Assembly (NCBI GenBank): GCA_003599735.1
Contig: QZJI01000030.1
Location: 1 to 39,179 of the forward strand
Reading direction: 5' to 3'
Origin: Dehalococcoidia bacterium
Lineage (GTDB): Bacteria > Chloroflexota > Dehalococcoidia > UBA2979
DNA length: 39,179 nt
In this document: in pieces, positions 16,823 to 23,991 of the stretch
How the letters are laid out: the number at the start of each line of letters is the position of its first letter
Position numbering within the stretch: the stretch's first letter is position 1
Notes under the pieces: generated by a model
Databases searched by the model: none
The model's input: only the letters and a program-made list of their open reading frames with translations
What the model was told of the DNA's origin: nothing
Program-made: the position numbers and the translations under genes

Positions 16823-17589
16823 GTTTCCTCCGGCGAGGCGACGGCGGACGGCGCGACGAAGCCGCGCGTGACCTCGCCGATTCGCGCCGCCTCGAAGCGA
16901 CCCGGCTGGGCGACGCCTTCCGCACCGAACGCATCCGGCGGGGCATCTCGCTGGGCGACGCCGAGCGCACCACACGCATCAACCGCATCTACCTCGAAGC
17001 GATCGAAGAAGGCCGCCTCGAGACGCTGCCCGCTCCCGTCTACACGCGCGGCTTCGTCCGTCTCTACGCACGCTTCCTCGGCCTCGACCCGGACGCCGCC
17101 GTCGCGATGATCCCTGATGGCCTGCCGCGCCCGGCTGGCCTGGAGCCGATGCCCGGCATGCGCCGCACCGCGCCACCGGCCGTCCCGCTGCCGTCGTTCA
17201 CGCCGCCGGTGATCGCCGCGATCATGGGCGGGCTCGTCCTGTTGGCCGTCCTCGTCTGGGTAGTGCCGAAGGCATTCGGCGGGGGCGATGATGCGACTTC
17301 CAGTGACGCCGCGCCTGCGGACAGCGCCCCCACCGTCCGCAGCGGCGAGGTCCCCAACCTCGTGGGCCTCGCGCGCGACCAGGCGACGAAAGCCGTGACT
17401 GATGCCGGCCTGACCCCGCTCGTCTTCGAGGCGACGAACGCCGCGCCTCCGGGGCAGGTCTTCCAGCAGTCGCCCGCGGCCGGCACCGCCATCGCTCCGG
17501 GTGGCACCGTCACGCTCTTCATCTCCCAGCCGCCGCTCCCGGGCACGGCCACTCCCGCGCGGACGCCGGCGGCGACGCCCGTTCGGTGA
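16819..17589 (+). CDS. HTH-transmembrane-PASTA protein (RodZ-like N-terminus)
   Basis: The 256-aa product has a RodZ-type helix-turn-helix domain (about 28-95, TERIRRGISLGDAERTTRIN and YTRGFVRLYARFLGLD), one transmembrane helix (about 130-150) and an outside PASTA domain (about 178-236, VPNLVGLARDQATKAV and VFQQSPAAGTAIAPGGTVTL) plus a Thr/Pro tail. RodZ links MreB to the elongation machinery, while PASTA domains sense peptidoglycan or lipid II, so this protein could connect wall status to a cytoplasmic partner. GTG start, coupled by a 4-nt overlap to the dehydrogenase gene. Confidence 0.82.
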   Translation: MSFLRRGDGGRRDEAARDLADSRRLEATRLGDAFRTERIRRGISLGDAERTTRINRIYLEAIEEGRLETLPAPVYTRGFVRLYARFLGLDPDAAVAMIPDGLPRPAGLEPMPGMRRTAPPAVPLPSFTPPVIAAIMGGLVLLAVLVWVVPKAFGGGDDATSSDAAPADSAPTVRSGEVPNLVGLARDQATKAVTDAGLTPLVFEATNAAPPGQVFQQSPAAGTAIAPGGTVTLFISQPPLPGTATPARTPAATPVR

Positions 17590-17603
17590 GCATGATGTCA
17601 TTA

Positions 17604-17631
17604 TTGACACCGAATGGCTGGTGTCTATAAT
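17604..17631 (+). promoter_or_regulatory. Consensus sigma-70 promoter of the HicB-like gene
   Basis: TTGACA (17604-17609) and TATAAT (17626-17631) are both exact consensus hexamers with a 16-nt spacer. This is the only such perfect pair I noticed in the window; other genes have degenerate -10 boxes. The predicted start is near 17638, leaving an 80-nt leader to the ATG at 17719. Confidence 0.75.
17606..17625. promoter_or_regulatory. Inverted-repeat operator inside the HicB-like promoter
   Basis: GACACC (17606-17611) and GGTGTC (17620-17625) form an inverted repeat with an 8-nt spacer, overlapping the -35 end and abutting the -10 box. Ribbon-helix-helix proteins such as HicB bind short inverted repeats in their own promoters, so this is a likely autoregulatory site. 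Confidence 0.6.
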
Positions 17632-17718
17632 GGCACCAGCAAGATCAATCGACTGGGAGTGGGAACGCGGGCGGGCGAACAGTCCACGCATCGACGCGCT
17701 GCGAAGAGAAATCGAGTG

Positions 17719-18147
17719 ATGCCGTACATCGTTGACCACGCCCTCCGCGTCGAAGCTGCTGTCGACGCGCCATACACGCGCGTGATCCGGCATGACCCAT
17801 CGGACGGCGGATACTCCGCGTACGTTTTGGAATTGCCGGGCGTTTTCGGGGGCGGGGACACCGCGCAGGAGGCGAACGACAGTCTGGACGAGGCGATCCG
17901 GCTGTGGGTCGCCCATGAACTCGAGGCCGGGCACGACATCCCGGCGCCGTTTGACCCGGAGGGTTTCAGCGGCCGGGTCACGCTGCGCATGACCCCGTTC
18001 CTGCACGAGCGCGCGCACGTCCGCGCCGCCATCGAGCGCGTCTCGCTCAACCGCCTGCTGGAGATCGCGATCGCCGCCTACCTCGGCGAGCGGGTGGAGC
18101 CGGTCGCGCGCGAAGTCGATCCGTCCCGACGGGTCGCGGAGGACTGA
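17719..18147 (+). CDS. HicB-like antitoxin-family protein without HicA
   Basis: From ATG 17719 the product is 142 aa. The N-terminal half has the HicB partial RNase H-like fold: YTRVIRHDPSDGGYSAYVLE, then LPGVFGGGDTAQEAND and an amphipathic helix (about 12-70). The C-terminus holds a ribbon-helix-helix DNA-binding motif (GRVTLRMTPFLHERAHV and LNRLLEIAIAAYLG, about 85-130). HicB normally neutralises the small RNase HicA, encoded next to it. Here the neighbours are an HTH-PASTA gene and rimO; no HicA-like frame is visible. It may be a solitary HicB-type regulator. GAAGAGAA precedes the ATG. Confidence 0.8.
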   Translation: MPYIVDHALRVEAAVDAPYTRVIRHDPSDGGYSAYVLELPGVFGGGDTAQEANDSLDEAIRLWVAHELEAGHDIPAPFDPEGFSGRVTLRMTPFLHERAHVRAAIERVSLNRLLEIAIAAYLGERVEPVAREVDPSRRVAED

Positions 18148-18168
18148 GGCTGCAACGGTCCGCACCCG

Positions 18169-18180
18169 TAGACTGAGTGG
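18169..18180 (+). promoter_or_regulatory. Leaderless -10 element of rimO
   Basis: TAGACT (18169-18174) is followed by exactly 6 nt (GAGTGG) and the GTG start at 18181. Transcription would begin on the start codon, and no ribosome-binding sequence fits between. The -35 region is not clear (CTGAGG at 18144-18149 is one option). Confidence 0.55.
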
Positions 18181-19554
18181 GTGAAGTACCACCTCGTCAC
18201 CCTCGGCTGCGCCAAGAACACCGTCGACTCCATGCGGCTGGAGCAGGCGCTGCGCAACGGACGGCACCTCGCGGTCGACGCGCCGGAAGACGCCGACCTC
18301 CTGTTCGTGAACACCTGCGGGTTCATCGACGCCGCGAAGGATGAATCGATCGGCGTGGTGCAGGAACTCCAGGCGGGGAAACGCCCCGGCCAGAAGCTGT
18401 ACGTCGTCGGCTGTCTCACCCAGATCGCCGAGGCCCAGGTGCGGGACGCCGTCCCCGGCATCGATGGCGCGTTTGGGGTCGAGGCGTGGGACGCAATCGC
18501 GGCGGAGGTGGGCGCGGCGAGCGAGACGTACGACATTCCGCAGCCCGCCGCGATGTCGTTCGGGCAGCCCTCTGCCTACCTCAAGATCTCGGATGGCTGC
18601 GACCGGCCCTGCACCTTCTGCATCATCCCCACAATCAAGGGCGGGATGCACTCGATGGACACGCGCCGCCTGATCGCGGAGGCGCGCATGCACGCCGCGG
18701 CCGGCGCGAAGGAACTCGTCCTCGTCGCGCAGGATCTCACCGCCTACGGTGAAGACGAGGGCGGCCGCGACGGCCTCGCGGCGTTCCTCGAATCGCTCTC
18801 CGCCGAGGTGCCAGAGGTGCCATGGATCCGCCTGATGTACGCCTACCCCGGCCGTGTCACGCCTCGGCTGGCGGAGACGATGGCGGCGCTCCCGAACGTC
18901 GTCCCGTACCTCGACATGCCGCTCCAGCACGGCAGCGACGCCGTCCTGCGCCGGATGAAACGCCCGACCCTCGCGAAGTCACGTCAGAGCATCGAGGTGG
19001 TCCGCGCCGCGCTCCCGGATGTCGTCCTGCGCACGACCTTCATCGTCGGGTTCCCCGGCGAGACTGAGACGGAGTTCCGCGAGATGCTCGATTTCGTGCG
19101 CGAACAACGTTTCGACCACATCGGTGCCTTCACGTACTCGCCGCAGGTGGGCACGCCCGCTGAGACGATGGGCGAGCAGGTGCCTGAGTCCGTGAAGCAG
19201 GAGCGTTACGGCCGCCTGATGGAACTCGCCCAGGAATTCTCGCTTGCCTCCAACCGTCGGATGGTTGGCCGTGAGATCGACGTCCTCGTGGAGTCGCGCG
19301 AGCCCTCCAAGTCGGCGGGCGGGGACGCGATCGTCGTCGGCCGTACCATCCGCGACGCCCCCGAGGTGGACGGCCTGGCTCTGCTGAAGGGCGCCTACCC
19401 CGCCGGCTCGATGGTTCGGGCCGTTGTCCGCGGCGCGTTGTCCTACGACCTGCTCTGCGATCCAGTCGAGGCGTTGGCCCCGACCTTGAATATCCGTGCC
19501 GCCCGCCCGTCGAGGGGGGCCGGAGACGCCCGGGTTCGGCGTCGGCGCTCCTAA
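18181..19554 (+). CDS. rimO: Ribosomal protein S12 methylthiotransferase RimO
   Basis: RimO is a radical-SAM enzyme that adds a methylthio group to an aspartate of ribosomal protein S12. The 457-aa protein has the UPF0004 domain with cluster cysteines 10, 46 and 78, the radical-SAM motif CDRPCTFC with Cys 140, 144 and 147, and a C-terminal TRAM-like domain. SDGCDRPCTFCIIPTIKG matches RimO better than MiaB. The last 20 residues are a basic Arg-rich extension. The GTG start is directly preceded by a -10-like hexamer. Confidence 0.93.
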   Translation: MKYHLVTLGCAKNTVDSMRLEQALRNGRHLAVDAPEDADLLFVNTCGFIDAAKDESIGVVQELQAGKRPGQKLYVVGCLTQIAEAQVRDAVPGIDGAFGVEAWDAIAAEVGAASETYDIPQPAAMSFGQPSAYLKISDGCDRPCTFCIIPTIKGGMHSMDTRRLIAEARMHAAAGAKELVLVAQDLTAYGEDEGGRDGLAAFLESLSAEVPEVPWIRLMYAYPGRVTPRLAETMAALPNVVPYLDMPLQHGSDAVLRRMKRPTLAKSRQSIEVVRAALPDVVLRTTFIVGFPGETETEFREMLDFVREQRFDHIGAFTYSPQVGTPAETMGEQVPESVKQERYGRLMELAQEFSLASNRRMVGREIDVLVESREPSKSAGGDAIVVGRTIRDAPEVDGLALLKGAYPAGSMVRAVVRGALSYDLLCDPVEALAPTLNIRAARPSRGAGDARVRRRRS

Positions 19555-19675
19555 CAGCGAGCGGTGAGGGCGCTTCCTTCAGCGCCGATGAATTCAGCAG
19601 CTTGGAGCCAATTCCGTATGACTGGTGAAATTTACACGGATTTTACGTGAAAGTTGTCACAATCACTTGCGGGCG

Positions 19676-19701
19676 GGAACCTCTCAGGTGCACACTACGT
19701 C
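19676..19701 (+). promoter_or_regulatory. Candidate ECF-type promoter before a 43-aa gene
   Basis: GGAAC (19676-19680) and CGTC (19698-19701) are separated by 17 nt, which is the general pattern of ECF sigma-factor promoters. It lies in an unusually AT-rich stretch (about 19600-19710) of the 255-nt gap after rimO. Housekeeping-type alternatives (TTGTCA at 19654 or TTGCGG at 19667) are less convincing. An ECF sigma gene is present at 29700, but its own upstream region does not show this motif. Confidence 0.35.
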
Positions 19702-19809
19702 TATCAAGTGATGGCGGGCACAAAGTCTCGGAACGGCCGAGCTGGCCCCACCAATCACAAGCGGACTGCTCAGGGTGTAGGCCTCGGGTGGTCAGGAAGA
19801 AGGACTCAG

Positions 19810-19941
19810 ATGTTGGACACCAAGGACTTTTACAACTCCATTTTGGTACGCGGTCGGCGCTCGAACCCGACGTTCGACCAGGTTCGCAAGGAAGCCCGCG
19901 AGGTGAACTACGCGCGCTTCTCGGCCAACCTCTACCGCTAA
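19810..19941 (+). CDS. Small protein of 43 residues, unknown function
   Basis: ATG 19810 is preceded by AAGAAGGA with good spacing. The 43-aa product begins MLDTKDFYNSILVRGRRSNP and ends NYARFSANLYR; it is basic and rich in aromatic residues and Arg, with no membrane segment or Cys. It has its own upstream promoter-like sequence and a 13-bp terminator-like hairpin 56 nt downstream, so it behaves as an independent gene. An in-frame ATG at 19654 would give 95 aa but reads through the promoter region and has non-coding-like composition. I do not recognise it. Confidence 0.65.
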   Translation: MLDTKDFYNSILVRGRRSNPTFDQVRKEAREVNYARFSANLYR

Positions 19942-19996
19942 GGCGGCAGACTGGGCCGGCAGGGCTCCCTCCCCCTCCGGCCCACGCTTCGGCGAA

Positions 19997-20028
19997 AGAA
20001 CGGCCCCCGTCCCCGCGGGGGCCGTTCT
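19997..20028 (+). terminator. Hairpin terminator after the 43-aa gene
   Basis: AGAACGGCCCCCG (19997-20009) and CGGGGGCCGTTCT (20016-20028) form a perfect 13-bp stem with a 6-nt loop, preceded by GAA and followed by GCGCCCC. The ends of the stem are A/T pairs, giving the arms a short A-run and T-run. Confidence 0.75.
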
Positions 20029-20110
20029 GCGCCCCTCCCCCGAGGTCATCGCGGCAGTGTCGGCGTGTGGCCTGCGTCGCGGCGGGAGCGAGCGCCACGC
20101 CGCGCGCGGG

Positions 20111-20116
20111 TAGACT
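20111..20116 (+). promoter_or_regulatory. -10 element of murJ
   Basis: GGGTAGACT carries TAGACT, identical to the rimO and alpha/beta hydrolase -10 boxes. The leader to GTG 20147 is about 24 nt and includes GGAAGGCGAG. Confidence 0.45.
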
Positions 20117-20146
20117 CTCCTCACCCCCCATACGGAAGGCGAGTCT

Positions 20147-21799
20147 GTGGCCGACGCCCCTCCGCCCTCCAGCATCCCCCCTCGTGGCGCGCAGCGCCCG
20201 AACAGCGAGGGGTTCCGGCGCTTCATCGAGCGCGCGCCCGACTCCGGCGCGGGGCGAGTCCTCCTCGGGTCGGCGTCGATCGTGGCGGCCGGGTTCATCC
20301 TTTCGCGGATGCTGGGCCTCGTCCGCTCGGTCGTCATCGCCCGCGCCTTCGGCACCGACCCCGAACTCGCTGCGTTCTGGGTCGCCTCGCGGTTGCCCGA
20401 CCTCGTCTTCCAGTTGCTTGCGGGCGCGACGCTTTCCGCCGCGTTCATCCCCACGTTCAGCCGTGTCCTGTTGCGCGGCGGCGAAGATGCCGCCTGGCGG
20501 CTTGCATCGAGCGCCCTCAATATCATCGCGACCGCGACCCTGGTGTTGGCCGCGCTCGCGTTCGCCCTCGCGCCCACACTGGTCCCGTTGCTCGCGCCCG
20601 GCCTGGGCGAAGCGACCGGGCAGCAGGAGGAGCTGCGGGCGCTGGCGGTCCACCTCACACGGTTGATGTTGATCTCGCCGCTCTTCTTCGGGGCGAGCGG
20701 GATGGTGACGGGCATCCTCAACGCGCGTCACCACTTCCTCGCGCCCGCGCTCGCGCCCGTCTGCTACAACCTTGGCATCATCGCGGGGGCGGTCTTCCTC
20801 GCGGACAGCCACGGCGTCGACGGCCTCGCATGGGGCGTTGCCGGCGGCGCGGCGGCGCATCTTCTGGTGCAGGTGCCCGCGCTGCGTTCGAGCGGGATGC
20901 GCTGGACGCCGTCCTTCGACCTCTTCTCGGACGGCGTGCAGGAGGTGTTGCGGTTGATGGGCCCGCGTGTCCTGGGGCTCGCGGCCTCGCAGTTGAACTT
21001 CCTCGCCGCGATGTTCTTCGCCTCGTTCGTCTCCGACGAGGCGATCAGCGCGCTCAACTACGCCTTCCTGATGATGATGATGCCGGTGGGCGTGGTGGGC
21101 ATGGCGATCTCCACCGCCGTCTTCCCCACGCTCGCCCAGCACGGCGCGTCGCAGGACACCTCGGCGCTGCGAGTCGCGGTGTCGAAGTCGCTCCGCCAGA
21201 TCCTCTTCCTCGCCGTCCCCGCCTCCGCCGGCCTCATCATCCTGGCGACGCCCACCGTGCGCGTGCTGCTCGAACGCGGCGCGTTCGACGCGGAGTCCAC
21301 GCGGCTCGTCGTCGCCGCGCTCGGGCTGTACGCGCTCGGCATCGCCGCGCACAGCGGCATCGAAATCCTGAGCCGCGGCTTCTACGCCGTCGCGGACACG
21401 CGCACCCCTGTCGCGATCGCCGTCACTGCGATGCTGCTCAACCTCGCGCTCTCCGCCGCCCTCGTCGCCCCGTTCGGCCTCCGAGGCCTCGCCGCCGCCG
21501 CCTCGATCACGGCGTTCGTGGAGTTTGGCCTGCTCCTCTGGGTGCTCTCGACCCGCTTGGGCGGCCTCGAACGGCGGGCCCTGACTCGGACGGTTGGCAG
21601 CACGCTCGCCGCGACGGCCGCGCTCTCGCTGATCATGGTGGGTGCGCTCATGGCGCTTTCGCTCGCTGGAGTCAGTGACACCTCTATGCTCGGCTCGTTC
21701 GTCCACATCGCGGTCGCCGGTGTCCTCGGCCTCGTGGCATTCGGCGTCGCCGGCTACCTCGCCAACCGCGACGACCTGCGGATGGTGGCGAGGCAATAG
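20147..21799 (+). CDS. murJ: Lipid II flippase MurJ (MviN family)
   Basis: MurJ moves the peptidoglycan precursor lipid II across the cytoplasmic membrane. The 550-aa protein has a soluble N-terminal 40 residues, then the typical MOP-superfamily fold with about 14 helices. Family landmarks are SRMLGLVRSVVIARAFG (about 54-70), LPDLVFQLLAGATLSAAFIP and the SPLFFGASGMVTGILNARHHF region. GTG start supported by GGAAGGCGAG. It is convergent with the cysteine desulfurase gene, with a palindrome between. Confidence 0.93.
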   Translation: MADAPPPSSIPPRGAQRPNSEGFRRFIERAPDSGAGRVLLGSASIVAAGFILSRMLGLVRSVVIARAFGTDPELAAFWVASRLPDLVFQLLAGATLSAAFIPTFSRVLLRGGEDAAWRLASSALNIIATATLVLAALAFALAPTLVPLLAPGLGEATGQQEELRALAVHLTRLMLISPLFFGASGMVTGILNARHHFLAPALAPVCYNLGIIAGAVFLADSHGVDGLAWGVAGGAAAHLLVQVPALRSSGMRWTPSFDLFSDGVQEVLRLMGPRVLGLAASQLNFLAAMFFASFVSDEAISALNYAFLMMMMPVGVVGMAISTAVFPTLAQHGASQDTSALRVAVSKSLRQILFLAVPASAGLIILATPTVRVLLERGAFDAESTRLVVAALGLYALGIAAHSGIEILSRGFYAVADTRTPVAIAVTAMLLNLALSAALVAPFGLRGLAAAASITAFVEFGLLLWVLSTRLGGLERRALTRTVGSTLAATAALSLIMVGALMALSLAGVSDTSMLGSFVHIAVAGVLGLVAFGVAGYLANRDDLRMVARQ

Positions 21800-21801
21800 G
21801 C

Positions 21802-21829
21802 GGGTAGTGTCCTAATTAGGACACCACCC
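21802..21829. terminator. 28-nt palindrome between convergent murJ and desulfurase genes
   Basis: GTGTCCTAATTAGGACAC (21807-21824) is a perfect 18-bp palindrome, and GGGT (21802-21805) pairs with ACCC (21826-21829) after one mismatch. As RNA it would form a hairpin with an AATT loop from either strand, so a bidirectional terminator is the simplest reading. A perfect AT-centred DNA palindrome is also the form of a dimeric regulator site. Confidence 0.55.
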
Positions 21830-21834
21830 ATGGG

Positions 21835-23061
21835 TTAGGACGCCAGCCACGGCAACCACGAGGCGGGCGGCTCCGTGACGGGGATCGGGGAGAGCGCGCG
21901 CAGGCGTGCGATGGCGCCCGGGAGTACTTCCAGCAATCGGTCCACATCCGCGTCCGTGTTCTGGCGGCCGAGGGTGAAGCGGAGCGAGCCGCGCGCGAGG
22001 TCGTCCGGCACGCCCATCGCGACAAGGACATGGCTGGGTTCAACGGAGCCGGTCGTGCAGGCAGAGCCCGAGGACGCGGCGATGCCCGCGAGGTCGAGCG
22101 CGAGCAGGATCGACTCCCCTTCCACGAAGCCGGCACAGCACGAGACGTTGCCGGGGAGCCGGTGGTCGAGGTCGCGCGGCCCGGTGATCGCGAGCAGCGG
22201 GACGCGGCGCGGGAGTTCCTCGATCAGTCGCGCCTGAAGGTGGCGATCGTGCGACAGGTCAGCCTCGCGGCGTTCGGCGGCGATCGCGATCGCGCGCGCG
22301 AACCCCACGATGGCGGCGGTGTCCTCGGTGCCGGCGCGGAGGCGGCGCTCTTGCCCGCCGCCGAGGATCTGGCCGGCCAGCGGTGTGCCCCCGCGGAGGT
22401 AGAGCGCGCCCGCGCCGCGCGGCCCGTACAGCTTGTGGGCGGTCACGGTCATGAGGTCGACGCCGAGCCGGTCGACGCTCACGCCGAGGTGCGCGGCGGA
22501 CTGCACGGCGTCCGTGTGGACGGCGGTACGTGGGTTCTTCGCGTGGACGAGACGGGAGATGGCCGCGATGTCGTTCACCGCGCCGACCTCGTTGTTCGCG
22601 TGCATGACGGAGACGAGGACGGTGTCGTCACGGACGGCGGCCTCGACGGCGGTGGGGTCGACGCGGCCGTCCGGGCCGGGCGCGACGCGGGTGACCTCGG
22701 CCAGGCCGTCGCGTTCCAGTTGTTCGGCCGGGTCGAGGATGGCGTGGTGCTCCACGGCGGAGATGACGAGGTGGCGGCCTCGCTGTCTCGTGGCGCCAAG
22801 GACGCCCCGGAGGGCGAGGTTGTCCGCCTCGGAGCCGCCGGAGGTGAAGACGATCTCCTCGGCACGCGCCCCCAGGTGAAGGGCGACCGTGGCGCGGGCG
22901 TCGTCGATGGCGCGGCGCGCCTCCTGTGCCTCCACGTAGATGGAAGAGGGGTTGTGCCAGCGGGTGGTGAGGTAGGGCAACATGGCCTCGACCACGGCGG
23001 GGTCGGGGGGCGTGGTCGCCGCGTGGTCCAGGTAGATGCGCGCGGGGCGCTGCGCGGTCAT
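21835..23061 (-). CDS. iscS: Cysteine desulfurase (IscS/NifS type)
   Basis: This PLP enzyme takes sulfur from cysteine for Fe-S clusters and thio-modified tRNA. The 408-aa protein has YLDHAATTP at the start, His105 (EHHA), Asp184 in HTDAVQS, the PLP lysine in TAHKLYGP (Lys210) and the catalytic Cys335 in a long SSGSACTTGS loop, so it is a group I (IscS/NifS) rather than SufS enzyme. ATG 23061 lies 6 nt behind a TATCCT hexamer. It is divergent from a SufR-like regulator and an A-type carrier, forming a small Fe-S assembly locus. Confidence 0.92.
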   Translation of the reverse strand: MTAQRPARIYLDHAATTPPDPAVVEAMLPYLTTRWHNPSSIYVEAQEARRAIDDARATVALHLGARAEEIVFTSGGSEADNLALRGVLGATRQRGRHLVISAVEHHAILDPAEQLERDGLAEVTRVAPGPDGRVDPTAVEAAVRDDTVLVSVMHANNEVGAVNDIAAISRLVHAKNPRTAVHTDAVQSAAHLGVSVDRLGVDLMTVTAHKLYGPRGAGALYLRGGTPLAGQILGGGQERRLRAGTEDTAAIVGFARAIAIAAERREADLSHDRHLQARLIEELPRRVPLLAITGPRDLDHRLPGNVSCCAGFVEGESILLALDLAGIAASSGSACTTGSVEPSHVLVAMGVPDDLARGSLRFTLGRQNTDADVDRLLEVLPGAIARLRALSPIPVTEPPASWLPWLAS

Positions 23062-23073
23062 GCCCTGAGGATA
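23062..23073 (-). promoter_or_regulatory. Leaderless -10 element of the cysteine desulfurase gene
   Basis: On the minus strand TATCCT (23073-23068) is followed by 6 nt (CAGGGC) and ATG. Transcription would start at the ATG. The -35 region is GC-rich. Confidence 0.55.
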
Positions 23074-23162
23074 GGACTTCCCGTTCCCCCCCGGCCTGTT
23101 CAGCCTCCAGGAGCGGAGGAGCCCGGGGGCCGAGAACCGCGCATCCCTCGCCGGGTAAACGG

Positions 23163-23204
23163 ACGTGGTAGCAAACGATCACGTGCCCTCGTACCATCGA
23201 GGTG
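23163..23204 (+). promoter_or_regulatory. SufR-like gene promoter with inverted repeat
   Basis: TACCAT (23192-23197) ends 7 nt before ATG 23205, predicting a leaderless transcript. Upstream, ACGTG (23163-23167) and CACGT (23180-23184) form an inverted repeat with a 12-nt spacer covering the -35 zone. It could be the operator by which the regulator controls itself and the divergent desulfurase; it is not the cyanobacterial SufR CAAC-N6-GTTG site. Confidence 0.45.
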
Positions 23205-23897
23205 ATGGCGATGAACGGGATTGACGGGACACGCGAGCAGATCCTCGCGCTCTTGCGACGGCGAGAGCGGATGGGTGTGGACGACCTCGCGCGCGAGTTG
23301 AAGCTCGCGGGCGCGACGGTGCGGCGCCACCTCGACCTGCTGCTGCGGGACAAGTATGTGTCGGTGGCGCCGGAGCGCGGTGGCGCGGGGCGGCCTCGAC
23401 ATATTTTCGCGATCACGGACTCCGGATCGGAGTTGTTCCGCCAGCACTACGTGCGGATGACGCGACGGCTGCTGAACGAGATCGTCTCGTTGAGCGCGGA
23501 CGAGACCGCCGGGCGCTCCGGCGCGGAACTGGCCGACCTGATCTTCGTCCGCATGGCCGAGCGGCTCGCCACTGAGTACCGCGCCCGTGTGGAAGGCGAC
23601 ACGCTTGCCGACCGTGTCCGCTCGGTGGCTCGCCTGCTGTCTGACGAAGGCTTGGACTTCGAGGTCGTGGAGGCCGCGGACGGCGCGCGCCTGCTCGGGC
23701 GCGGTTGCCCCTGCACCCGGCTGCTGGGCGAGCACGACGGCACCTGCGACCACGACCGCGTGCTGCTCTCTCGCATCCTGGGGGTAGATGTGCAGCCGCT
23801 CAGTGCGGAGGCGCTCCCACGGGACTTCGTCTGTGGCTACGTCGTGCCGGCTTCCACGCCCCGGTCGCCGATCGAGGCGGCGCGGGCGGGGGCGTAG
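23205..23897 (+). CDS. sufR: SufR-like Fe-S biogenesis transcriptional regulator
   Basis: I start at ATG 23205 (230 aa) because the -10 box places the transcript start there; GTG 23202 and ATG 23211 are alternatives. The N-terminal winged helix (about 5-75) has DDLARELKLAGATVRRHLDLL and a GRPRHIF wing, as in the SufR/ArsR-like group. The C-terminal part has GCPCTRLL, then TCDHDRVLL and DFVCGY, supplying four Cys that could ligate an Fe-S cluster. SufR represses Fe-S assembly genes when its cluster is loaded. Its neighbours, a cysteine desulfurase and an A-type carrier, strongly support this role. Confidence 0.85.
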   Translation: MAMNGIDGTREQILALLRRRERMGVDDLARELKLAGATVRRHLDLLLRDKYVSVAPERGGAGRPRHIFAITDSGSELFRQHYVRMTRRLLNEIVSLSADETAGRSGAELADLIFVRMAERLATEYRARVEGDTLADRVRSVARLLSDEGLDFEVVEAADGARLLGRGCPCTRLLGEHDGTCDHDRVLLSRILGVDVQPLSAEALPRDFVCGYVVPASTPRSPIEAARAGA

Positions 23898-23913
23898 GGG
23901 CGTGCCGCGGCGG

Positions 23914-23943
23914 TTCACCGTCGCTATGCCGGTGGGTTATCAT
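23914..23943 (+). promoter_or_regulatory. Promoter of the A-type Fe-S carrier gene
   Basis: TTCACC (23914-23919) and TATCAT (23938-23943) are 18 nt apart. The predicted leader of about 42 nt contains GGAGGT 6 nt before ATG 23992. So the carrier gene may be transcribed separately as well as from the regulator promoter. Confidence 0.5.
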
Positions 23944-23991
23944 TTATGAGCAGTCCGGCGGCCTGGCCGTCGAGGACGTTGGAGGTCTGAC

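Noticed and set aside
17630..17719. 29-codon frame (starts MAPARSIDWEWERG) directly upstream of the HicB-like gene, ending at TGATG overlap
   Set aside because: Its ATG lies inside the TATAAT box and would not be in the transcript; the sequence does not look like HicA. Considered as a toxin remnant but not supported.
19643..21796. 717-codon open frame on the minus strand opposite murJ
   Set aside because: Low-complexity Arg/Glu/His-rich translation, typical antisense shadow of a GC-rich gene; murJ on the plus strand is unmistakable.
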